From the NCBI RefSeq assembly GCF_027923465.1, contig NZ_BRLB01000001.1:868001-932000 (forward strand): DNA of 64,000 bases. The letters are read 5' to 3'. Below are positions 1-7,753 of the stretch, one piece after another (position 1 is the stretch's first letter; every line of letters begins with the position of its first letter). The translations under genes were made by a program, and so were the position numbers. The stretch is from Vallitalea longa. GTDB lineage: Bacteria; Bacillota; Clostridia; Lachnospirales; Vallitaleaceae. The notes below the pieces were generated by a model, which was not told the origin of the DNA, searched no databases, and saw only the letters and a list, made by a program, of their open reading frames with translations.

Positions 1-600
1 TGTAATAATACTTGCTTTTGGAACAGATTCTTCTTTTTTCATGGCATTTATCAATGATAGAAGACTGCTTCTTATTATGTTGATATATCCTTTTATTGAA
101 AAGAATAAACTTATGATACCAAAAATTGCTGCTGTTTCCAAAATAGCTTTGCCAGATATGAAGAATTCTATATCTGCTCCTAAGTTGCAGTAGCTTGAAA
201 GGATCATCATAAAAAATTTACCGAACAATGCACCTACTACACATCCACCAGCAATAGCTAAGATGCTCATAAATAAGTTTTCCATAGCATAAATCAAAGC
301 TACCTTATAATTGCTGACTCCCATTAAAGTGTATAACCCAATTTCTTTCTTTCTCTGTTGTAGAAAAAAAGAACTTGAAAACCATGAGAAATATATCAAG
401 AATACTATTAAAAATATAGCTGTAACTTGACCTAGTGAACCTACCATCTCTTGCTCAGAAACTGTCAACACTTCAGGATTATATTTCATAGCACAAAATT
501 GATAATATGCCATTACAGAAAAAACTAATGCCAAAAAATGTAGTTTATATAATGAAAGATTACTTTTCATGTTTTTATAAGCAATACTAATGGAGTTCAT
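1..600 (-). CDS. Bce-type ABC transporter permease, N-terminal part (cut by window edge)
   Basis: The open frame starts at ATG 598-600 and runs off the left edge, giving about 200 residues. The product begins MNSISIAYKNMKSNLSLYKL, then a hydrophobic helix, a second helix, and the motif QQRKKEIGLYTLMGVSNYK, which is typical of FtsX/BceB-family permeases just after the first transmembrane pair. Further hydrophobic segments follow. The start overlaps the end of the ATPase gene by 14 bases, the same arrangement as the second transporter at 47681-50411, so the two are translationally coupled. BceB-type permeases work with the ATPase to remove or sense peptide antibiotics such as bacitracin at the membrane. 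The large extracellular domain would lie outside this window. The substrate cannot be told. Confidence 0.88.
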   Translation of the reverse strand, partial: MNSISIAYKNMKSNLSLYKLHFLALVFSVMAYYQFCAMKYNPEVLTVSEQEMVGSLGQVTAIFLIVFLIYFSWFSSSFFLQQRKKEIGLYTLMGVSNYKVALIYAMENLFMSILAIAGGCVVGALFGKFFMMILSSYCNLGADIEFFISGKAILETAAIFGIISLFFSIKGYINIIRSSLLSLINAMKKEESVPKASIIT

Positions 601-1351
601 GGTTAATACCTCCCATGCAGGCTAATTGTTCTAATATTTTTTTGTATAGATCTTTTTTATCACTTTCTTTTTCTAATTGAGTCAAGACTGTACCATCCTT
701 AATGAAAATTATCCTATCACAATAACTTGCTGTGAAGGCATCATGGGTAACCATAACAATAGTTGAACCAAATTTTTCATTAGTTTTTCTTAGGTTTTCC
801 AATAATTCCGACGCTGCTTTGGAATCGAGTGCACCTGTTGGTTCATCTGCAAGAATAACAGAAGGTTTTGTTATCAATGCTCTTGTGGCTGCAACTCTCT
901 GTTTTTGCCCTCCAGATAATTGATATGGATACTTATATAGATGTTTCTCCAAACCAAAAAAAGAAACCAATTCATTAATTTTCTTTTTAACGATTGATGC
1001 TTTAACCCCAGATAGTACCAATGGTAAAGCTATATTATCCATTATGCTGAGATTATTGAGCAAGTTGAAATCTTGGAATAAAAATCCTATGTTTTTCCTA
1101 CGGAATTCTGCTAATTTCTTCCCTTTCATTGTTGCGATATTAACTCCATTGAAAAATACTTCTCCTTCTGTAGGCATATCTATAGTTGACAGAAGATTTA
1201 ATAATGTAGTTTTCCCTGATCCTGATGGACCCATTATTCCTAGAAATTCACCTTCTTCTATTGAAATGTTCACTCCGTTAACAGCATATGTTTCTATCCC
1301 TTTAGCTTTATATATTTTCTTTATTCCTTTTGTTTCTATTACTTTTGCCAT
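587..1351 (-). CDS. Bce-type ABC transporter ATP-binding protein
   Basis: A 254-residue ATPase with Walker A GPSGSGKTT near residue 42, Q-loop FLFQDFN, signature LSGGQKQR and Walker B VILADEPTGALD, followed by a switch His in VTHD. It belongs to the MacB/BceA class and has high similarity to the ATPase at 47681-48448 (shared FRRKNIGF/FRRKNLGF and MVTHD.FTASYC). The permease gene follows with a 14-base overlap. GGAGG lies just ahead of the ATG. A BceR-like box lies 112 bases upstream, so expression is probably induced by the two-component system at 45796-47471; no such system is seen beside this copy within the window. Confidence 0.93.
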   Translation of the reverse strand: MAKVIETKGIKKIYKAKGIETYAVNGVNISIEEGEFLGIMGPSGSGKTTLLNLLSTIDMPTEGEVFFNGVNIATMKGKKLAEFRRKNIGFLFQDFNLLNNLSIMDNIALPLVLSGVKASIVKKKINELVSFFGLEKHLYKYPYQLSGGQKQRVAATRALITKPSVILADEPTGALDSKAASELLENLRKTNEKFGSTIVMVTHDAFTASYCDRIIFIKDGTVLTQLEKESDKKDLYKKILEQLACMGGINHELH

Positions 1352-1454
1352 GGTAATTCCTCCTAAAATACAAATTTATCGATATTGCGTACCTTTTAAG
1401 TGTATTTTACATTTATTAGAAATTAATATCCATTTTAAAAGCTTACAATATAAC

Positions 1455-1476
1455 ATGTAACCTTACATTTTTGTCA
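1455..1476 (-). promoter_or_regulatory. BceR-like response-regulator box upstream of ABC transporter 1
   Basis: On the minus strand 1476-1463 reads TGACA-AAAA-TGTAA, an exact fit to TNACA-N4-TGTAA, the consensus reported for BceR-type regulators. It continues into a 14-base palindrome ATGTAAGGTTACAT (1468-1455), and another TGTAAG half-site follows about 20 bases on. Similar boxes sit at 47494-47507 and 58848-58861. Confidence 0.65.
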
Positions 1477-1551
1477 TAAAGCTACTATCACAGATTATTT
1501 TTCAGATTATCTTCTGGATAATCGTTACATATGATATTTCCTTATTCAATT

Positions 1552-1582
1552 AAAAAACTGCTTATTCATTAAGCAGTTTTTA
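1552..1582 (-). terminator. Bidirectional hairpin terminator
   Basis: A 12-bp perfect stem (AAAAACTGCTTA / TAAGCAGTTTTT) with a 5-base loop, A-rich on one side and T-rich on the other. It lies 70 bases past the stop of the Memo-like gene on the minus strand. The rest of 1352-1653 holds the promoter region of the transporter. Confidence 0.75.
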
Positions 1583-1653
1583 GAGTAATACAACTATATA
1601 TGATTTATGTAACTAACCATAATTATTATTATTAAAGAAAAATATTATTATAG

Positions 1654-2604
1654 CTATTGATTGCTTATATAACTTACTGAAAAATAACTTGTAGTTTCCT
1701 TTACCTTCTTTTCATCTAATATATTTGCTGAATTATCATGTCCATTTATCTTGCACTCATATTCAATGTTCATTTGATCTAGTAATTCTATCAATAACGC
1801 ATATGATGATGGAGAATCTATATGGTCATTGCTTAAAGGTAACATCTTAGTCACATCTGAATCTTCAATTATTTTTTTAGTTATCTCATCTTTTTCATTA
1901 GCTTCTTCAAGGGTAAGATAATGAGAAAAATCTATAGAAGCCATTATAATATAATTCTTATTTTCTATTTCTTTCGCAATTGCCTCAGCTACTTCAGTTA
2001 TACCATCATTATTTCTTGTTTCACCTATAGTTATTGGCACAACTTTTGCATTATCAAAATAGTGCTTAATATAATTCATATGAATTCCAACTGAATGCTC
2101 TTTTTCAAATACCTCTTGTATCGCAAATGAAATATTGTCTTTGCTAGCTAGTTTCTTGATTATATTAGATTCGCTTTCAATGATTCCTTCTCTGGTTTGA
2201 AAATCAAAATTACCCACCTGAAATCTAGGACCTGTTCCCGGATGATTAGGTCCAATTAATATAACTATATCTGGCTGTTTATTTTCTGCAATGGTTTTGT
2301 ATAATGAAGCAATATAGTTGCAAGCTACACCATGATGAGGTAGTATGCCAGCAATAATATCATCATCTCCATCATTAATCAACTTACTTTCATTAATTGA
2401 TTGGATAAAAGATATTTCATCAATAAAATCACTACTATCTAGTGAAGGAGGTCTTTTAACATCAACCGTTTTTTGAGGTATCACTATATCAATTGCTTCT
2501 GCATTACTATTAATTACATCATCTGAACTCTCTATTCCACTATTACAAGCAGACAAATTCATTATTGTTATTAATATTATAATACTAATTATTGTTCGTT
2601 TCAT
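1654..2604 (-). CDS. Memo-family (AmmeMemoRadiSam system protein B-like) lipoprotein
   Basis: 316 residues. Residues 1-20 form a lipoprotein signal ending in LSAC, so the protein is probably anchored outside the membrane. The mature part is a Memo domain: GILPHHGVACNYIASLY, VILIGPNHPGTG, EKEHSVGIHMNYIKHYF, VPITIGETRN and IMASIDFSHYL, with the conserved His residues of the LigB-like metal or ligand pocket visible. Memo-family proteins in bacteria usually accompany an AMMECR1-like protein and a radical SAM enzyme; neither is in this window. Function is unknown. AAAGGAATG precedes the start. The gene follows the macroglobulin-like gene by 80 bases that hold a hairpin. Confidence 0.85.
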   Translation of the reverse strand: MKRTIISIIILITIMNLSACNSGIESSDDVINSNAEAIDIVIPQKTVDVKRPPSLDSSDFIDEISFIQSINESKLINDGDDDIIAGILPHHGVACNYIASLYKTIAENKQPDIVILIGPNHPGTGPRFQVGNFDFQTREGIIESESNIIKKLASKDNISFAIQEVFEKEHSVGIHMNYIKHYFDNAKVVPITIGETRNNDGITEVAEAIAKEIENKNYIIMASIDFSHYLTLEEANEKDEITKKIIEDSDVTKMLPLSNDHIDSPSSYALLIELLDQMNIEYECKINGHDNSANILDEKKVKETTSYFSVSYISNQ

Positions 2605-2623
2605 CTTTTCATTCCTTTAGAAA

Positions 2624-2676
2624 AGCTGTCTCAAATATATATTATTATTTGCTACAAAAACTTATTTAAGACAGCT
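2624..2676 (-). terminator. Long-loop hairpin between the macroglobulin-like and Memo-like genes
   Basis: AGCTGTCT (2624-2631) pairs perfectly with AGACAGCT (2669-2676) across a 37-base AT-rich loop. On the minus strand a TTTTC tract follows and then the ribosome site of the next gene. It could be a weak terminator or an attenuator. Confidence 0.5.
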
Positions 2677-2684
2677 ATTACAAT

Positions 2685-5600
2685 TTATTTTATTTTGATA
2701 GAACCTTTTTCACCACAAGTTATATTATTATTCATATTATCCCTGATTATCACTGGTTCTGCAATATATTCTCCTGCTAGAATAGCTTTCGCTTTATAAG
2801 TAATCTCAAATTCATAAGTATCAGATACTCTATAAGAAGAATGAGTATACACGTTTATTTTAGTACGCCTAACTTCATTATCTTCCCATAAATAGATGTC
2901 ATCATTATTATATGACTTGACTTCACCTAAATAAGTTAGTCCTGTAGGTAGAATATCTTCTATTACGAAAGAAGATAAGCGATTGTCCAGTACATTTACT
3001 TTCAGATGGACTGTAACAATCTGACCCTGTTTTATGTCTTCTGAACCACTATCTTCAGTATAGAATCTTTCTATACTATACTTATCAGTCTTATCTACAT
3101 CCTTAACAGTTCCAATAAAATCTTTTATAACTCTGATGTTTCCATCAATATTAGAGAACTTAATATCTTCTGCTTGTTCTGGAGTTAGGTTCAATGAATA
3201 ATGATCTTCTTGTCCGAGGGATATAGCCTTGGTTTTTCCATTCAAACTATATTGGAATGATACATTATCCATCTTAGGTTTTACATTTTGTAGATAATAG
3301 AGTCTCTCAGTAATGGTAGTATATTTTATATCATTGATGGATTCCACATAGTCATACATTCCTTTTGCATCTTCCAAATAACCTAATTTTACAGCAGCTA
3401 CCATCATCATGGCAGTATATTTATTGCCTGCATCATCAGTATCTATATATAATGATTCATGTTTACTTTTTAGATATTTTCCCTTAATATTTTGATATAT
3501 TTGTTTTCCTTTCTGCAATTCTCCGTTTTCTATTAATGTAAGCATCATATACATTGTTTCAAAACTAACTGATTCAAAAGTTTTTGATGTTTGATTGTAA
3601 ATATCATTAGTTTCAAGCAAAACAGGTTCTCCTAGCAATGATAATGCCCATAATGCGGCAATATTTTCTGACAAACTAATATTTTCGTCTCTTGCTGCCT
3701 GTAATAAACCGTTTGTTTGCTTTTCTTTATCGTCTATATATCCTACTGATATTAGATTTGCTGTTATTCGTGCATCATTATTGCCGTAGACAAAATCATT
3801 ATATAATCCATCATAGTTTACATAATCTTTACATCTTTGCTCATCAACTTGAAATTCTTTATTGAAGTTATCATTTAGTTCAAGTCCTGCAAGATATGGT
3901 ACAATTACATATTCACATCTATCACTATAGCTAGAATAATATAAATTCAATAAACTATAGAAATAATCACATAAATCTTGGTTAAGGAATGTAAGATTTA
4001 CATACTGATTATTGCTGATTATATCCATATCTTCTTTTAGATTTTCTTGCTTGATAACATCAAAATAATGTAGAGAATCTTTTATTTCAATATCATATTG
4101 TTCACCATCTTTATATTTACCTGTATCAGCCATAATAGTAATCTTATATTTACCTTTTTCAAGCTTCCCTATTGGAATATTAGCATATTCATGCCCTTTA
4201 CAAGCTGTACTAGTCTCTTTAATTTTGCCTTTCTCATTCTCAATTGTACAAGTGAATTTTATTTGATCATCTTTACTCAATTTTGTTCCACCTGTGTTGA
4301 CAGTGGCTTTTATATCATCACCTTCCATATAGGTATCATATACTATAGATGATATGAAAAATGGTAACTTAGCATTTATATTGAACTTTTCTTTGCCTGC
4401 TTTCAAATCATTATATATAGCTGTACAGGTTATTCTCCAGCTAGTTAAATTATCAGGTAATTGTAATTCTTTGTATCCTATTCCCTTTTCATCTGTTTTT
4501 ATTACATCAAAATCAGCAGTATTCTTGAATTTACTTCTGATTATATCAGTATAACCTTCTCCACCACATTCTGCATGACACATATCAAGATAAGTATTGT
4601 AAGTCGCAGTGAATTGACCTAATATTCCTGAACCAAAAGCATCTCTATAAAGTCTACTTAATGCATCTGTACTATCTTCACATATAGCGAAAAATGCTTC
4701 ATCTACAACACTTATATTGACATCAGTTGATATTGGTTCCCCATTTTTATCAGCCACACTGACTTTCACCTTAACCTTATCCCCTGGCTTATAATCTTTT
4801 TTGTCAGTTTCTATGTTAATGTTTAATTCTTCATCTTCGTAATCATATCGGATCCAATTTATCATATTATGATCATTGTGTAATGATTTACCATCAAAAT
4901 ATATGACATAAATACTAGCATTAGGTATATATTTTTCTAAATATGTTATATCCATAACAGTATCATCACTAATATAATAATCAATAATACCTTCTTTACA
5001 TATTAAGATTAAAGCTTTATCATTATCCCTCTCTGGTATTGGTGAATACCCTTGTTTAATGGTTAGTTCCATTTTATCATCTTTCTTGTACGTTCTATCA
5101 TAATATTCTTTTTCTAGGAACAATGAATATCTTGAGATACTATTACTATAGTTGCTATCTTCATAATATGCTTTAGAATAATCATGTTCATGAACGATTT
5201 TTCTACCGTCACTATCTTTAGTTCTTATAATAAATTCATATCTTCTTTTATCTTTTACTCGGTCAAAATTAAATTTTGCAATACCTTGGTCATCAGTAGT
5301 AACTTTTATTGTATCTATAGTATCTTCATGGTATTTATAATCAAAAATATCATAACTTCTTTTATTTATATAATCATATTCCTTGCCCATATATTTCTTT
5401 TCATAGTAATGTTCTACTATTTCAACTGTAATCTCTTTTGAAGGAACTCCTTTCCCCCTAAAAGAATCATAATCATTTAATTTTCCATCGAAACTAGTTA
5501 AATCAACATTAGAGATATTAGCTGTTATCTCAATTTCCTCATCAGATATTTTCTTGTTTTTTGTTTCTATCATAATATCTCTTGGAAATAAAATGAAACT

Positions 5601-7619
5601 TGCCATATCGCTAACATAATCACTCTGTAATCCATTATACGACGTATTGATGTATGTAATTCCAGGCTGCCAATCATCAGTTTCTTTATATGGATTTAAT
5701 TTTAATTCTTTTTCACCCTTATCATTACATTTGAGTTCTTCACCTTCAGATGTTCCTTTACCATGTAATGAACATCCATAAGCATTAATAACGATTTCTG
5801 CCTCAGGAGCTGGTGTCCCTTCATAGAAACTAACCCCTGCATTATAGGTAATTGAATCTCCCATCATTATAAAATCCTTATCGACAGAAGTATCTATTTT
5901 GTATGTAGGCTTTTTAAATTTTGCGATGTTAACATATTCCTTTTCAATAATATACTCATCATCCACTACAACATGAATCCTAACATAATCATAAAGATAA
6001 TCATTAATATTGAACTTAGTCTCATAAGTACCTATCTTACTAAGTCTGACATTTTTTTCATCCATAAGGGTATTTTTGTCATTGTACATCTGCACTTTTA
6101 CGTTATTAATATTTTTTCCTTCTCTATGTTGTACAAATCCAAATATATTTATTTCGTCTGTAGGTAGATACAAACCTCTATCAAAATATAGATACGACCA
6201 ATAAATACAGTTAGGATCCTTTTCGCTATCATCAACTGATAAAGGAATGATTAATGGGTTGCCAGATTCTGTTTTTAATTCAATCAATACATCTTCATCA
6301 TATTCTTTCTTATTTTTATCTATGAAAGCTAATCCATTTTCATCTGTTGTACCAACTTTTTCATTATCTATCAAGACATCAGCACCATTGACTAGATTAC
6401 TGTTCTTACCATCTACCATCCATACCATAAATTTATCATGATCCATTGATGTATATGCATTGTATGGTGATACTTCTATAAACATACAATCTGATGAACC
6501 CTCAATATCAGCCCTAAGGAAATAATAACCTTCTTCTAAAGTCTGTAATTCAATGACTTTTTGACTATTAACATGCAATAGTTCAACATCATACTTATAT
6601 TTTTGACTTTTAGATAAAACCTTAGTGTATTCATCAATATCTATATTATCTCTATCTTGATAACCATTAATGAACTCATCTTTGTCATTATATTTATATA
6701 TTGTCAAATTAATTTTTCCATTTTCTTCACAATATTCATTTCTGAAATAGCAACCAACAAATTGTAATTCGTCTGGTTTTAGATATATAAGATCTTCTGT
6801 TGTTCCGTGTAAATTAACATAGCTACTATCACTATATCGTTCTGTCATAAATGAATACATATAATCTTCCTGTATAGTTTCAATACTATTGCTGTAACCT
6901 TTTTTTATTGTGACTTCATATGTTGTTCCTTTTCGTAATTTTTTCTCTGGAACAAATATAATTTTATCTTTCTCATATCGGAACTTACCTTTTACAAAAG
7001 GTTTGATTTCAAAATAATCATCTAGTTTTTCTTCTCCTATTTCTTTGGTAAATTGTATCTCTATACCTGAATCAATAGGCACCTCATTACTCTCACTAGA
7101 TGGATGAGTCGAAGCGATATTGAATTTTTTTATAGTCTGGAATGCCCAACCTAATTTTTCTTCTTCTTTATTGTATGTGACCCTTACTATTTCATTATTC
7201 TCAAAAGGCGTATTAGTTGATAAGATATATTCTTTGTCACTGACCTTTTTGATATCATAGCTTTTATTAGGGCTGAAATTTAAGTTTTTCTTGATATTTT
7301 CTTCTTTTATAGGTTTAGTAGAACTTAATTTCAATTTTGAATCAGGTTTAATACCATATGGAGTATTGGAAAGTGGTTCTATACTTATATCCCCATTTTC
7401 AATATTTTTTTTATCAATGTCATCTGCTATGTAATTATTATTTTCTGGAGCTACGTTCATAACACTTTTTGTCTTATCATTACTTTTTTTGGTATCAGCA
7501 GATATTAATATCACGCTTGCTGCGACTAAAGAAATTATAGTTAATGTTAAGATACATGTAATTATTTTCTGTTTTTTAGTTATTTTTTTCAGTTTACCAT
7601 TAATATTATTTTTTCTCAT
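2685..7619 (-). CDS. Alpha-2-macroglobulin-like large surface protein
   Basis: 1644 residues. An N-terminal membrane helix (about residues 17-41) acts as signal anchor, without a lipobox. An acidic linker and a Big_5-like Ig domain follow (STHPSSESNEVPIDSGIEIQF, about 180-265). Then come macroglobulin MG2-type repeats (DRGLYLPTDEINIFGFV; KKDYKPGDKVKVKV), a central segment SVVDEAFFAI, LPDNLTSWRITCTAIY, an alpha-helical TED-like region and a receptor-domain-like C-terminus (VIEDILPTGLTYLGE). Family members trap proteases at the cell surface. At the place of the CxEQ thioester (about residue 1235) I read SYSDRCEYVIVPYLA, so the thioester appears absent. The start has AAGGAG seven bases upstream. 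Confidence 0.85.
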   Translation of the reverse strand: MRKNNINGKLKKITKKQKIITCILTLTIISLVAASVILISADTKKSNDKTKSVMNVAPENNNYIADDIDKKNIENGDISIEPLSNTPYGIKPDSKLKLSSTKPIKEENIKKNLNFSPNKSYDIKKVSDKEYILSTNTPFENNEIVRVTYNKEEEKLGWAFQTIKKFNIASTHPSSESNEVPIDSGIEIQFTKEIGEEKLDDYFEIKPFVKGKFRYEKDKIIFVPEKKLRKGTTYEVTIKKGYSNSIETIQEDYMYSFMTERYSDSSYVNLHGTTEDLIYLKPDELQFVGCYFRNEYCEENGKINLTIYKYNDKDEFINGYQDRDNIDIDEYTKVLSKSQKYKYDVELLHVNSQKVIELQTLEEGYYFLRADIEGSSDCMFIEVSPYNAYTSMDHDKFMVWMVDGKNSNLVNGADVLIDNEKVGTTDENGLAFIDKNKKEYDEDVLIELKTESGNPLIIPLSVDDSEKDPNCIYWSYLYFDRGLYLPTDEINIFGFVQHREGKNINNVKVQMYNDKNTLMDEKNVRLSKIGTYETKFNINDYLYDYVRIHVVVDDEYIIEKEYVNIAKFKKPTYKIDTSVDKDFIMMGDSITYNAGVSFYEGTPAPEAEIVINAYGCSLHGKGTSEGEELKCNDKGEKELKLNPYKETDDWQPGITYINTSYNGLQSDYVSDMASFILFPRDIMIETKNKKISDEEIEITANISNVDLTSFDGKLNDYDSFRGKGVPSKEITVEIVEHYYEKKYMGKEYDYINKRSYDIFDYKYHEDTIDTIKVTTDDQGIAKFNFDRVKDKRRYEFIIRTKDSDGRKIVHEHDYSKAYYEDSNYSNSISRYSLFLEKEYYDRTYKKDDKMELTIKQGYSPIPERDNDKALILICKEGIIDYYISDDTVMDITYLEKYIPNASIYVIYFDGKSLHNDHNMINWIRYDYEDEELNINIETDKKDYKPGDKVKVKVSVADKNGEPISTDVNISVVDEAFFAICEDSTDALSRLYRDAFGSGILGQFTATYNTYLDMCHAECGGEGYTDIIRSKFKNTADFDVIKTDEKGIGYKELQLPDNLTSWRITCTAIYNDLKAGKEKFNINAKLPFFISSIVYDTYMEGDDIKATVNTGGTKLSKDDQIKFTCTIENEKGKIKETSTACKGHEYANIPIGKLEKGKYKITIMADTGKYKDGEQYDIEIKDSLHYFDVIKQENLKEDMDIISNNQYVNLTFLNQDLCDYFYSLLNLYYSSYSDRCEYVIVPYLAGLELNDNFNKEFQVDEQRCKDYVNYDGLYNDFVYGNNDARITANLISVGYIDDKEKQTNGLLQAARDENISLSENIAALWALSLLGEPVLLETNDIYNQTSKTFESVSFETMYMMLTLIENGELQKGKQIYQNIKGKYLKSKHESLYIDTDDAGNKYTAMMMVAAVKLGYLEDAKGMYDYVESINDIKYTTITERLYYLQNVKPKMDNVSFQYSLNGKTKAISLGQEDHYSLNLTPEQAEDIKFSNIDGNIRVIKDFIGTVKDVDKTDKYSIERFYTEDSGSEDIKQGQIVTVHLKVNVLDNRLSSFVIEDILPTGLTYLGEVKSYNNDDIYLWEDNEVRRTKINVYTHSSYRVSDTYEFEITYKAKAILAGEYIAEPVIIRDNMNNNITCGEKGSIKIK

Positions 7620-7753
7620 TATAGACTCCTTATAATTATTTTATACTCATTTCAACTAAACCTTAGAGTAATTATATATTTATACACCCGTATATCTGTA
7701 CTTATAATGTTATCAGTCTAGTAAATATATGCCGCTATATTATAGTTAAGAAT

